A stretch of DNA of 64,000 bases from Rhodovastum atsumiense (GTDB lineage: Bacteria; Pseudomonadota; Alphaproteobacteria; Acetobacterales; Acetobacteraceae): contig JAMFSE010000122.1 in assembly GCA_026225115.1 (NCBI GenBank), positions 1 through 64,000 of the forward strand, read 5' to 3'. The notes beneath the pieces were generated by a model, which was not told where the DNA came from, searched no databases, and was given only the letters and a program-made list of their open reading frames with translations. Made by a program: the position numbers and the translations under genes. Of this stretch, positions 48,317-57,760 are shown in pieces. Position 1 is the first letter of the stretch, and each line of letters opens with the position of its first letter.

Positions 48317-49196
48317 ATTACTGGATTGCATCACCCTTACGGTGCCGGACGACGCGCTCGATCATTTTGAATCGGCGCTGAGTTCGGTCTGCCGCGCGGT
48401 CTCGTTCTTTCAGAATGAGGAAGAACAGAGCTGGGATATCAGCGGCGTAAAGGAACGCGGGGCATTTGAAAACGACCTCGCTTCGGCCTTGATGATCGCA
48501 GAAATGGTCACCGGCTACAGCCCTGTCCTCACGCGTTCGCTGGTGCCAGTCGGCGGCTGGCTGGCGCGCACCAAGGCGGCGTTTCCGGAACAGCTGATCG
48601 GCAGCCGCTTCGTGGTTCGCGGAACCCATATCGACGCGCCGCCCATTCCCGGCAGGATTCTGCTGACCGTGGATGCAGGCATGGCCTTTGGCAGCGGCGA
48701 GCATAATTCCACCCGCGGCTGCCTGGTGGCGCTGGAGCAAATTGCCAAATACCACCGCCCGCAAAGCGTTCTCGATCTCGGCACCGGCTCCGGCGTGCTG
48801 GGGATCGCCGCGGCGAAAATCTACTCTCGCAAACAGCGCAAAGTTCTCGCCACGGACATCGATGCGCGGGCGGCGCGCGTTGCCGCCGCCAATGCCCGGA
48901 TCAATGGTGTCGCCGGCCAGATCCAGGCGATCAAGGCCGATGGCTGGGTGGACAGAACCATCCGGCGAAACGCGCCCTACGACCTGGTCTTCGCCAACAT
49001 TCTCGCCCGCCCGCTTTGCGCCATGGCGCATGCGCTGGCGGTTGCCCTGGCGCCGGGCGGCATTGCCATTCTTGCCGGCCTGCTCACGATCCAGGCGAAC
49101 TGGGTGCTCTCGGCCCACCGCCGCGCCGGACTGGTCCTGGAACAGCGGATCATGGACGGCGCGTGGACGATATTGGTGATGCGCAAACGCGGCTAA
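48306..49196 (+). CDS. prmA: Ribosomal protein L11 methyltransferase
   Basis: DAGMAFGSGEHNSTRGCLVALEQIA, VLDLGTGSGVLGIAAAKI, ATDIDARAARVAAANARING, NILARPLCAMA; overlaps the uvrD 3' end. Confidence 0.92.
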   Translation: MAAELLDCITLTVPDDALDHFESALSSVCRAVSFFQNEEEQSWDISGVKERGAFENDLASALMIAEMVTGYSPVLTRSLVPVGGWLARTKAAFPEQLIGSRFVVRGTHIDAPPIPGRILLTVDAGMAFGSGEHNSTRGCLVALEQIAKYHRPQSVLDLGTGSGVLGIAAAKIYSRKQRKVLATDIDARAARVAAANARINGVAGQIQAIKADGWVDRTIRRNAPYDLVFANILARPLCAMAHALAVALAPGGIAILAGLLTIQANWVLSAHRRAGLVLEQRIMDGAWTILVMRKRG

Positions 49197-49243
49197 AGCC
49201 AGTTCTTCAGTAAATATTGAGGAAGCTGTGCGAGGCTGCTTGG

Positions 49244-50389
49244 ATGGCGCGCCGGGCTCAACGAATCGCATTTATGCTTCTCCCAGGGCTGGATCATTTT
49301 ACGCATGATCTGATCGCGTCGCTTCCCGTTCCGGGCGAAGTCGAAGTAAAGCCGTTCCCGGTGCGTGGCCTGAACGATCTGGACGCCGCTTGCGCCTGGG
49401 CGGATGACGCGGCGCGCGACACGATCTGGTTCGAATTTTGCTGGCCGCCCTTCCCTGCGATGATCGCGCAATATGATTTTGGCGGCCGCCGGGTGCTGAT
49501 GCGGGTGCATCGCATCGAAGCCTATGAGACCTCGCACGCTGCCTCCGCGCCGTGGCATAAAATAGACGACGTGATTGTGGTAAGCGAAGATATGGCTTCC
49601 AGACTGCTCGCGCAGGTACCGGGGTTGCGTAACGCAACCGCTTTGCATGTCGTACATAATGGCGTCGATGTGGATCGCTTTGTCCCGCGTGTGGTGGAGG
49701 CCTTCAGCATCGGTTGGTGCGGACTGCTGAACATGCGTAAAAACCCTTTAATGGCGCTGGAGATTCTGTATTTGCTGCGGCAGGAAGACATTCGCTGGCA
49801 TATGCATATTTCCTCGAAAGGCGGCGATCCGGTGGCGCTGGATAATTTCAGTTACTTGCGGCGGCGGCTCGGTTTGGTGGCCGCGGTGACAGTGGATGGC
49901 AACGTCTCCGCGGCCGCAATGCCGGCATGGCACGCGCGGAACCTGGTACTGCTTTCGACCAGCCTGCATGAGAGTTTTGGCTATGCAATGGCTGAGGCTG
50001 CAAGCTGCGGCTCCGATGTCGCGATGCTGGACCAGGTAGGAGCGGCAGAATTTTGGCCGGATGAAATGCGATTCGGCACCGCAGCGGAAGCGGCGGCGAT
50101 GATAAAAGCCGCGCGGCCCGGACGATGGCGCGAAATGGTGGTAAAACGATTTTCACTGAATGCGCAGGTGGAAAAACTGCGCGGTATACTGAAGCCCATA
50201 TCCCATGATATGGATTTTCTTAGAATCGGCGCAGCCGATGAGGTACTGGACCATCTGGCAAGTGGGCATAGCGCATTAAGGCTGGATATGCGGCCGAAAG
50301 AAGAGATGGAAGCAGCAGAATTTTTGTTGGTCAGCAGCGGATACAAGCGGGTCGGGCAATCCCAGGGCGGCATTTTATTTCGGGTTTAA
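49244..50389 (+). CDS. GT-B fold glycosyltransferase (GT4-like)
   Basis: VIVVSEDMASRLLAQVPGLRNATALHVVHNGVDVDRFVP, SIGWCGLLNMRKNPLMALEIL, STSLHESFGYAMAEAASCGSDVAMLD. Confidence 0.8.
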   Translation: MARRAQRIAFMLLPGLDHFTHDLIASLPVPGEVEVKPFPVRGLNDLDAACAWADDAARDTIWFEFCWPPFPAMIAQYDFGGRRVLMRVHRIEAYETSHAASAPWHKIDDVIVVSEDMASRLLAQVPGLRNATALHVVHNGVDVDRFVPRVVEAFSIGWCGLLNMRKNPLMALEILYLLRQEDIRWHMHISSKGGDPVALDNFSYLRRRLGLVAAVTVDGNVSAAAMPAWHARNLVLLSTSLHESFGYAMAEAASCGSDVAMLDQVGAAEFWPDEMRFGTAAEAAAMIKAARPGRWREMVVKRFSLNAQVEKLRGILKPISHDMDFLRIGAADEVLDHLASGHSALRLDMRPKEEMEAAEFLLVSSGYKRVGQSQGGILFRV

Positions 50390-50420
50390 GCAGTTCTTTT
50401 TCTGAAGAAAAAGCTCTTAA
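50387..50420. repeat. Repeat family A, partial copy A9
   Basis: taagcagttctttttctgaagaaaaagctctta between convergent genes. Confidence 0.6.
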
Positions 50421-52492
50421 ACCTTACAGTATTCCACCCATACCTGCCGCAACGCGGCGCCCAGGTTTTTGCCGAAGCGGGGCGCGTCGCATAATGGGCT
50501 GGCGGTGATCCTGCGGCGCAGGTTGGCGCGCAAATCGGCGAGTGCGGGCAAATTAGTGGCGAAGTGTTTGGCTTTGGCGATATAATCCTCAGTGTCGCCG
50601 GCGATCCAGTCGTGCAGGCCGGTGTTGGCGAGATGGCTGACGGAGTGGCGAGCCGCGAAAATCTCGCCGGCGCGGGTCAGGACCGGGACACCCATATACA
50701 AAGCCTCGCAGGTGGAAAGGCCGCCGGAATAGGGAAAGGGGTCAAGGGCGATATCAATCTCGTTATAGGTGGCCAAAAATTCGCGATGCTTGGCGCGGCC
50801 GGAGAGTTTTACCCGATCGGCCGAGATGCCGAGTTGTGCGAGGGATTCCGTGATGCGGGTGCGTGGCCCGGGATCGGAGAATTGCGGGCAGCGGAGCCGC
50901 AGTTGAGACTCCGGGATATCGCGCAAAATCCTCGACCAGGTGGCGAGCGTTGCGGGGGTAATTTTCATCAAATTATTCAGGCAGCCAAAGGTGACGTGAC
51001 GGTTCTCAAAGGCTGGAAGCGGAGCGACTTCCGGCGCGTAGGCGGGCGGCAGATAGCAGACATAGCCGTCCGGCAGGCGCAGCAGTTTTTCGCTGTAATA
51101 CGCCTCGAACCCGGCCGGGGTTTCCTGGTTATCGGTGAGGAAATAATCGATAAAATCAAGACCGGTGCTGTGATATTGCATGCCGACCCATTTTATCTGC
51201 AGCGGCGCCGGGCGATTGGCGCAGACATTGATCCGGCCGGCATCGCCGAAACCGCCGAGATCGATCAGGATGTCGATCCGGCTTTCATGGATCAGCTTGG
51301 CGAGGCCCTGATCATCGAGCGCTTCGGTGCGGTGCCAGTCAGCGGCGAAACCGGCGAAGCGGTTAGCCAGGGGGTCGGCGGCGTCAAACCGGCCAAAGCA
51401 ATGGATCGAAAATTTTGCGCGCTCCAGCGCTTCGAGGCCGGCCAGCGTGAGCCAGCCGGCGGGGTGGGTGCGCAGCAGGTTGGATAGCAGGCCGATGCGC
51501 AAGGGCCGGTCAGGCTGGAGCGAGACAATGCGGGCAAACGGTTCGGGTTTCGGCAGCAGCCGTGCAGATTTTTTTAATGCGGCGAGCAGCTCCACGGGCG
51601 AAATTCCGTCCTGATATGGCAACAGATTGCACCAGGCACGGTTCGCGCCGGGATCGCCGGGGGCGAGTTGCAGCGCCGCTTGCGCCGCGGCCGAAGCGGC
51701 CACCATCTCGCCCATTGCGGCCTTTGCCGTGGCGAGGTTGCTGAGCGAGATAACGCTGGGACCGAACTTCGCTATCGTTAGCTCCAGCAGCGCGACACCT
51801 TCTTCGTAGCGAAACAGCCTTGCAAGCGTCACCGCGAGGTCATTGGCAACGCCGGTATTGCCGGGATCGCGATCAAGCGCTAGGCGCAATAGCGGCGCGG
51901 CGCGCGCCGGCTGCAGGGCCAGGGAATAGGCCATGCCAAGCAACATCGGCGCTTCGGCGGAGCCGTCATCCAATGCCAACGCCGCCTCGAGCTGGTCGAT
52001 GGCCGCCTCGATGTGGCGTTCGCGAATATGGATCAGGCCGAGCCCGAGCATTGGCGCCACGGCCAGGGGGTTTGCCGCGGCCGCGGTTTCGAACATCCGC
52101 GTCAGCTGCGCCGCCTGCTTGCATTGCAGCGCCGCCTCCGTCCGGTGCAACACAAACGGCAATTGCGCCGGCGCCAGGCGGCAGGCTTCGGTGAATGCCG
52201 CGAAGGCCGATTGAAATTCGCCGAGTGCGGTCTGCACATGGCCCAGGGCATCCCATGCCTGGCTGTCGGCGGGGCGCAATGCCAATGTCCGATTGATCAA
52301 CGCCAAGGCGGCCTGCGGCAGACCCTGCTGCAGATGCAGCACGCCAAGCGACAATAATGTCTCTGGGCGGTCGGGATTAAGCCGGCTCGCTGCCTCCAGA
52401 ACCTCGATGGCTTCCCGGTGTTGACCGGCGGCGCGCAAAGCCTGGCCGTGCTGGAACAGAGTAACCTCGTTGGCGATGTTCTGATCCATCAC
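50417..52492 (-). CDS. TPR protein with SPINDLY/OGT-type O-linked glycosyltransferase C-terminal domain
   Basis: N-terminal TPRs; C-terminal INVCANRPAPLQIKWVGMQYHSTGLDFIDYFLTD, FGCLNNLMKITPATLATWSRIL, DIALDPFPYSGGLSTCEALYMGVPVLTRAGEIFAARHSVSHLANTGL. Confidence 0.92.
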   Translation of the reverse strand: MMDQNIANEVTLFQHGQALRAAGQHREAIEVLEAASRLNPDRPETLLSLGVLHLQQGLPQAALALINRTLALRPADSQAWDALGHVQTALGEFQSAFAAFTEACRLAPAQLPFVLHRTEAALQCKQAAQLTRMFETAAAANPLAVAPMLGLGLIHIRERHIEAAIDQLEAALALDDGSAEAPMLLGMAYSLALQPARAAPLLRLALDRDPGNTGVANDLAVTLARLFRYEEGVALLELTIAKFGPSVISLSNLATAKAAMGEMVAASAAAQAALQLAPGDPGANRAWCNLLPYQDGISPVELLAALKKSARLLPKPEPFARIVSLQPDRPLRIGLLSNLLRTHPAGWLTLAGLEALERAKFSIHCFGRFDAADPLANRFAGFAADWHRTEALDDQGLAKLIHESRIDILIDLGGFGDAGRINVCANRPAPLQIKWVGMQYHSTGLDFIDYFLTDNQETPAGFEAYYSEKLLRLPDGYVCYLPPAYAPEVAPLPAFENRHVTFGCLNNLMKITPATLATWSRILRDIPESQLRLRCPQFSDPGPRTRITESLAQLGISADRVKLSGRAKHREFLATYNEIDIALDPFPYSGGLSTCEALYMGVPVLTRAGEIFAARHSVSHLANTGLHDWIAGDTEDYIAKAKHFATNLPALADLRANLRRRITASPLCDAPRFGKNLGAALRQVWVEYCKV

Positions 52493-53856
52493 AGCCGGCG
52501 GAAGATGGCGATGACACCGGGGATAGGAATGCCTTCGAGATACCGCAGGATACCGGCGCGCGGTGTCTCGAACGATAGGCCGGCACCGGCGGCGTATTGT
52601 GCGATCGCCGTCTCGCGATGCGTGAACAGCCCGTGGCCGCCAAGGCCGGGACGGCCAGTTGGGATGGCGGCGAGCGCGAACCCATCGGCTTCGAGATTGG
52701 CGCGAACGGTGGCAAGAAAGGGTTGCGGCGATGCCAGATAGGCCAAAGCTTCGTTCATTAGGATGATCGGGAAAGGCACATGGCCTAACGGCATTTCTAG
52801 TGGATCGATTTGTTGGAGGGATGCATAGAGATCGTGTTCCGCGCAGCGCGCGATCAGCTTCGGGCTGGGATCAATGCCGGACCACGGACCCGCATCGAGG
52901 CCCTGGGCCGCAATGGCATTAAGGCCGGGGCCGCAAAACAGATCGAGCACCGGCCCGTTTATTTCCTGTTCTGCGATCAACGCACGAAACGCGCCGGGGG
53001 CGATGGTGCCGCCCTCTATCAGTGCCTGCTCCGCGCTCTGCGCGTCATCGGTAACGGGAATGTGGCGGCCCGCCGCACGGCCGGCCAATGCCGCAATAAG
53101 TTTGATCGCCCAGACATTGCGCGGCGCCATGCTTTGCGCGCGTCCGGCGGAGACCGCGGCATCACCCCAATGCGATTCCTGCATCTGGGCGAAAGCAAGT
53201 AAACAATGGGTTTGCACATCGGCAATTCCATCGCCCACGGCCTGCAGCGCCACGCGAATCGCTTGGGCGGCCTGCTCCGAACATAGGTATCGCCGTGCCA
53301 GGGCGTTGCGAAGCCCCACCGCAAGCGGCGTGTAAACAATAGCATGGTTCAGGACCTCGATGGCGGTCGCGGGCGACAACGCCGCCAGGGCCAATGCAAT
53401 TTCGGCGTTGGCCGGCAGCGCCGAAATGCTTTCCATGAGGCATGGCAAGGCCTCATCGAATTGTCCAAACTGCATCAGCGCCAGTCCCAGCCGTGCTTTT
53501 GCGGCATGGGAATCTGGTGCCAGCAACACGGTTTGCGCGGCGCTCTGCACGGCGTCCGCCGACCGGCCAGCCCCTGAAAATATTTCAGCCTGACGGAGCC
53601 ATAGAGCGGCGTTGGTTGGCTTTTTGCATATCGCTTCCTGCAATACCGCGAGCGCCTGCGGGATGTCCTGCATCTCGCACCAATAATCGGCGCACAGCAG
53701 CGGCAGTTTTTCATGTTCCGGCGCCAGTTTCAGCAAGGCCGCGAGCAGCGGCTTCACGGCATTTGGCCGATGCTCCGCCAATAACGTACTGATCCGGCCG
53801 GCGACAATATCGGGATCGATAATACCAGCTCCAATCTGCGGCGCACCATCCGGCAT
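52489..53856 (-). CDS. TPR-repeat protein with SAM-dependent methyltransferase domain
   Basis: N-terminal TPR-like helices; LDLFCGPGLNAIAAQGLDAGPWSGIDPSPKLIARCAEHDLYASL methyltransferase motif I. Confidence 0.82.
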   Translation of the reverse strand: MPDGAPQIGAGIIDPDIVAGRISTLLAEHRPNAVKPLLAALLKLAPEHEKLPLLCADYWCEMQDIPQALAVLQEAICKKPTNAALWLRQAEIFSGAGRSADAVQSAAQTVLLAPDSHAAKARLGLALMQFGQFDEALPCLMESISALPANAEIALALAALSPATAIEVLNHAIVYTPLAVGLRNALARRYLCSEQAAQAIRVALQAVGDGIADVQTHCLLAFAQMQESHWGDAAVSAGRAQSMAPRNVWAIKLIAALAGRAAGRHIPVTDDAQSAEQALIEGGTIAPGAFRALIAEQEINGPVLDLFCGPGLNAIAAQGLDAGPWSGIDPSPKLIARCAEHDLYASLQQIDPLEMPLGHVPFPIILMNEALAYLASPQPFLATVRANLEADGFALAAIPTGRPGLGGHGLFTHRETAIAQYAAGAGLSFETPRAGILRYLEGIPIPGVIAIFRRL

Positions 53857-53878
53857 GATCAGCTTGTCCTTGTCAGCA

Positions 53879-54730
53879 TCACGCGATTAGGCCGGCAATC
53901 GAAGACGAGGCGGCCGAGTTGGAGGCGCTCAACTGCAGCTGCACGAGATATTGATCGGTTATGGACTGAACATAGTGCGAATCATTCAGTTTCGAAAAAT
54001 CGAGCACATTGCCGATCGCGGCTTCCTCAGCTTGTAACGGCTGATACGCAAGTTGCGGTGGAATGCCAAACGCTGTGGTGACGACGGTGCGGGCCACCGA
54101 ATTGCCAAGCACCTCATCCGGGCTGGTCAATGATGCCGCATTGGCGAGGAAGTATAGCGCGTTGGACAGCCCCGGGGTCTGGTTATCAAGCGATTGCCGC
54201 CACAGCACTTCGGCATAGCCATTCGTGATGGTCGACAGGACATTCGGGCTTTGAATTGCGGCGAGGCCATTGGCATAAAAATTATAGGTCTTTGCGGTCG
54301 CGAGCCAGGCTGAATTGGTGGTCGAAAGCTGGTTGGCCAGGCTGCTGGAATCATCGGGGTTGGACGATAATGCCTGCTGCGCCAGCGCGGTCTCATTCAC
54401 ACTCGAGCCCAAACCATTGGCGGTCAGGAACACGGTCAGAAAACTCGGATTGGTAAGCAAGGATTTTACGGAAGTGGCCGATTGCACGGCCTTGGTAAAC
54501 GCCGCAATCTGCAATTCCACTGTCGGCGTTTTTGCCTCATTTGCAATATCGGTCGTTTGATTAGCCTGCGCCAATTGTAACGCCACGATCGGGTCCACGC
54601 TGCTGGTGCCAGTGGTGCTGGCAGGGGCACCATAAAGCGCCTGTAGAATTGACGTCGCCCCACTGGTGCTGGATGAGGGCTGGAATAGCAATGCATAGTT
54701 GATCGTCGAGCTGCCGATCGCACCGGACAT
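53879..54730 (-). CDS. DUF1217-like flagellar-associated protein
   Basis: Internal Met start MSGAIGSSTINYALLF; repeated blocks with FLTANGLGSSVNETALAQQALSSNPDDSSSLANQL, in a flagellin/flaF/flbT operon context. Confidence 0.7.
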   Translation of the reverse strand: MSGAIGSSTINYALLFQPSSSTSGATSILQALYGAPASTTGTSSVDPIVALQLAQANQTTDIANEAKTPTVELQIAAFTKAVQSATSVKSLLTNPSFLTVFLTANGLGSSVNETALAQQALSSNPDDSSSLANQLSTTNSAWLATAKTYNFYANGLAAIQSPNVLSTITNGYAEVLWRQSLDNQTPGLSNALYFLANAASLTSPDEVLGNSVARTVVTTAFGIPPQLAYQPLQAEEAAIGNVLDFSKLNDSHYVQSITDQYLVQLQLSASNSAASSSIAGLIA

Positions 54731-54731
54731 G

Positions 54732-55103
54732 TCAGAGCCCCACCTGCTCACCGGCGGGAATGATTCCGCGTAGACCCGCCGCGATATTACCATTGATCGT
54801 GATAAGAACACCAATATCCGGCTTCGGCTCTTTCATCTCCTTGATGACCAATGCAGCCAGACTCAGTAGAGATTTGCGTATCTCGACGGGCTGCGGGTTG
54901 TTGCTGTCCAACGTGATGGTGGTAACCGTCTGCCACAAAATCCCGTAATCGGCGAGCGCCTTGGCGAGCGGAATGCCTCCGGCTTTTTCTGCTTCGCTGA
55001 GCCGGGAAGCAAAAACTTCGAATACTTCAGCGTCGCGCTCTCGCAACGAACGTAAATTAACCGCCGACTGATAGGCTTTGGTGCTGTTGCGATAACCGCT
55101 CAT
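54732..55103 (-). CDS. flaF: Flagellar biosynthesis regulator FlaF
   Basis: NSTKAYQSAVNLRSLRERDAEVFEVFASRL...LADYGILWQTVTTITLDSNNPQPVEIRKSLLSLAALVIKEM. Confidence 0.88.
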   Translation of the reverse strand: MSGYRNSTKAYQSAVNLRSLRERDAEVFEVFASRLSEAEKAGGIPLAKALADYGILWQTVTTITLDSNNPQPVEIRKSLLSLAALVIKEMKEPKPDIGVLITINGNIAAGLRGIIPAGEQVGL

Positions 55104-55585
55104 TAACTTGAACCCTCATCGATTCGTATGTCGACCGCAAGCTCATCTGCGACATGCAGCTCTACCTGCGAATCCGCCGCTGCGATCCGCGCAGTATTTT
55201 CCAACACCGCTGTTTCATGGCGCATAATGCGACGGGCCAACTTCAGCGCCTCATAACAGGAACCCTCCTGCGCCAATACCAATGCGCGGTCGAGAATTTC
55301 GCGGGCTAAAGCCGAGGTGGTGGCCCCTTTGAACGCATCGATGAGCGAAGCGGCCGAAATCAGCGCCGCATCGCGTTCGTCATCGGTGCCAACATAGACA
55401 GCCTGCAAAGCAAAATAGATGCGTCGCGCCGGCGTGTTGGCCTCTGCTGGCGCAAGAATTTGCTTGCCAAACAAAAACCTCGCCTGAGCGGCGAGTTCAA
55501 TACGGGAGCGCGTTTTGAAGCGGATCGGCGCGCCGTTGATGATCATCAGCTCACCTTGCTTGAGTTCAAGAACCAGAGTCGACAT
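55103..55585 (-). CDS. flbT: Flagellar biosynthesis repressor FlbT
   Basis: LELKQGELMIINGAPIRFKTRSRIELAAQARFLFGKQILAPAEANTPARRIYFALQAVYVG. Confidence 0.93.
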   Translation of the reverse strand: MSTLVLELKQGELMIINGAPIRFKTRSRIELAAQARFLFGKQILAPAEANTPARRIYFALQAVYVGTDDERDAALISAASLIDAFKGATTSALAREILDRALVLAQEGSCYEALKLARRIMRHETAVLENTARIAAADSQVELHVADELAVDIRIDEGSS

Positions 55586-55653
55586 TTTGCCAAATCAAAT
55601 CATGACAGATCACAACCCATGCCATCCTTAAAGAAAGCCTGTATTAGAACCCG

Positions 55654-55687
55654 CGCGGCAGGTTGAATTTATGGTCAACCTGCCGCG
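55654..55687 (-). terminator. Strong hairpin downstream of the flagellin gene (terminator or mRNA-stability structure)
   Basis: cgcggcaggttga-atttatgg-tcaacctgccgcg; perfect 13-bp stem 14 nt after the flagellin stop, no clear U-tract. Confidence 0.65.
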
Positions 55688-55700
55688 TGAGATGGCGAGA

Positions 55701-56558
55701 TTACTGAATCAGCTTCGTCAAAAGTGACGGAGTTTGATTAGCGATCGACAAGGATGACGTCGCAAGCTGTTGCTGGATCTGCAGGGATTGTAGCGTGGCA
55801 GATTCCTGCGCCAGGTTGGCGTCCACCAAAGCACCGACGCCGGTTTGCAGCGAGGTGATTTTGGCGGTGTTGAACGAGATCTGGTTATTGATCAGATTAG
55901 TGAGGTTACCGTAAGTGTTCAGCGCGGTGCTGACCGAGTTGAAATTGCTCGTGAAGGTGCCGCCGGTCGCAAGGAAACCCGCGACTGTGGCGGCACCGGC
56001 AAGCTGGGTTGAGGTGAAGGTAAGCGCGTGCAGCACAGTGGAACCACTGAACGCGGTAAGGCTGATCGTGTTGCCTTGCTCATTCGATGCGACCGTTACC
56101 GCACCGTAGGTGGCGTTGGCTTTGGCGGCGGTCGTATCGCCGATCAGCGAGGCCCCGTTATAGTTGGAGTTGGTCAAAGCCGCGCTAACCTGGGTAATAT
56201 AGGAGTTATATTGCGCAATATCCTGCGTGCGTTGCGACGACGTGACGGCGGAGCCCGAGAGCGCAATCAGCGTCGTTTTTGCCGATGACAGGATGTTCGA
56301 AATACTGGTGAGGCCCGTCGAGGTGACGGAAACCAAGCCGGTCGAGTTACCAAGCTGCTGGTTGGCCGACGTCAGCGAGGTAACGCTGCTGCGGACATTC
56401 TGCGCGACCGCGAATGCCGCACCGTTATCTGTTGCATCTGCAACAATATAACCGGTGGAAACCGCCTTCTGCGTAGTGGCAAGTTCGGCCGAGATACTGT
56501 TGAGGGAGGCCAACGCCACCTGGGCGGAGTTGTTTGTAATAATGGAATTAAGAGCCAT
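55701..56558 (-). CDS. Flagellin
   Basis: MALNSIITNNSAQVALASLNSISAELATTQKAVSTGYIVADATDNGAAFAVAQNVRS and C-terminal VDANLAQESATLQSLQIQQQLATSSLSIANQTPSLLTKLIQ. Confidence 0.95.
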   Translation of the reverse strand: MALNSIITNNSAQVALASLNSISAELATTQKAVSTGYIVADATDNGAAFAVAQNVRSSVTSLTSANQQLGNSTGLVSVTSTGLTSISNILSSAKTTLIALSGSAVTSSQRTQDIAQYNSYITQVSAALTNSNYNGASLIGDTTAAKANATYGAVTVASNEQGNTISLTAFSGSTVLHALTFTSTQLAGAATVAGFLATGGTFTSNFNSVSTALNTYGNLTNLINNQISFNTAKITSLQTGVGALVDANLAQESATLQSLQIQQQLATSSLSIANQTPSLLTKLIQ

Positions 56559-56662
56559 TGGGGTATCCTAGATTAGGTATTCTATCGTGTTTTGAAGGCA
56601 TTTTGCCGACCGTTGGAACTTTAGGATGGAAAAGTTAAAGCGTCGTAAACAGCATCCGGCGG

Positions 56663-57760
56663 CTATAGATAATTCGCCAGGTTCATGCTCTTCATGCCGG
56701 CGATCAGCTGATAGGAACTCTGCAGCGCCGTCTGTACCGACGAGATCTGCGAAATCGTCGCCGCCGCATCCACCGAATCCGCATTCGAAATCTGGCTGGT
56801 GAGGGCAGTAACGGTACTGCCGAGACCGCTCGCCTGGGCGGTAAGCGCGCTCTGCGTATTGCCGAGCACGCCGGCATCCTGGTTCAGGCTGTCATTGGCA
56901 TTTCGCAAGCTGCTTTCCGTGGTTTGCAGGAAACTTTGAAAGCCGGCGCCGCCGATTTGCGCGGGTGTCAGGCTGGCGATGCTGGCCATCCCGGCCAGGA
57001 TGTCGCGCATATAGGAACCGGTGGAGGTGGTGCCGGTGCCCGCGGTGGCGACGAAGGCATTGCTGTTGGCGGCAATCCCGGTGGTAACCTGCTGGCCGTC
57101 GCCCAAGGTCAGGCTGGGCAGGCCGGCGGCGGTGGTGAGCCCGGCGCTGAACGGCGTCGTTCCGGCGGCATTGGAGCCGGCAACGCCGAGCACCGAAGCC
57201 GTGGTCGCCGCCGCCCCATTGCCAGCCAGCCCCGCGACCGCGGATTGGATCTGGCTGTAGAACCCGGAACTGGCGATATTATCCGGGTCGGGTACCGGCG
57301 GCTCGCCGCTATCCTGGCCGCCGAACACATAGACATCGCCATCCTGGGTATCGAGCAGCGTCGCAACCTGCACCAAAGCGGCCTGGGTCGCGGCGATCAC
57401 GCCGGCCGCGCCCGAGCTGTCGAGGGTGCTGATGCCACTGAGCTGCGAGACGATCCCGGTGGTGAGCGAGCTGATCGCGGTCAACGCGTCCTGCCGCACC
57501 GTCATCGGCCCGGTGGTGGCGTTGATCGCGGCGATCTGCGCATTGGCCGTGGCAATCTGCGGCGCCACCGACAGCACGGTCTGCGCCGGCCCGGCGCCGA
57601 GCCCCGCATAGCTCTGCGAAATCAATCCGGTGGAGGATTGTTCGGTCAGCCTGTCGAGCCGCGCCAGCGTGGCGCCAGAATTCTCGATGATCTGCGTCAT
57701 CGGTCCGTAGGACTGGCCGCTGATCGCGCCGGCCGTGCCGGTCGGGCTGACCCCGCTCAT
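56663..57760 (-). CDS. flgL: Flagellar hook-associated protein 3
   Basis: YGPMTQIIENSGATLARLDRLTEQSSTGLISQSYAGLG flagellin-like N-terminus; follows flgK. Confidence 0.85.
   Translation of the reverse strand: MSGVSPTGTAGAISGQSYGPMTQIIENSGATLARLDRLTEQSSTGLISQSYAGLGAGPAQTVLSVAPQIATANAQIAAINATTGPMTVRQDALTAISSLTTGIVSQLSGISTLDSSGAAGVIAATQAALVQVATLLDTQDGDVYVFGGQDSGEPPVPDPDNIASSGFYSQIQSAVAGLAGNGAAATTASVLGVAGSNAAGTTPFSAGLTTAAGLPSLTLGDGQQVTTGIAANSNAFVATAGTGTTSTGSYMRDILAGMASIASLTPAQIGGAGFQSFLQTTESSLRNANDSLNQDAGVLGNTQSALTAQASGLGSTVTALTSQISNADSVDAAATISQISSVQTALQSSYQLIAGMKSMNLANYL

Noticed and set aside
56559-56662. Sigma-54-like GG-N10-GC (CGGTCGGCAAAATGC) upstream of flagellin
   Set aside because: Spacing fits but both elements diverge too far from TGGCAC / TTGC; not reported as a promoter
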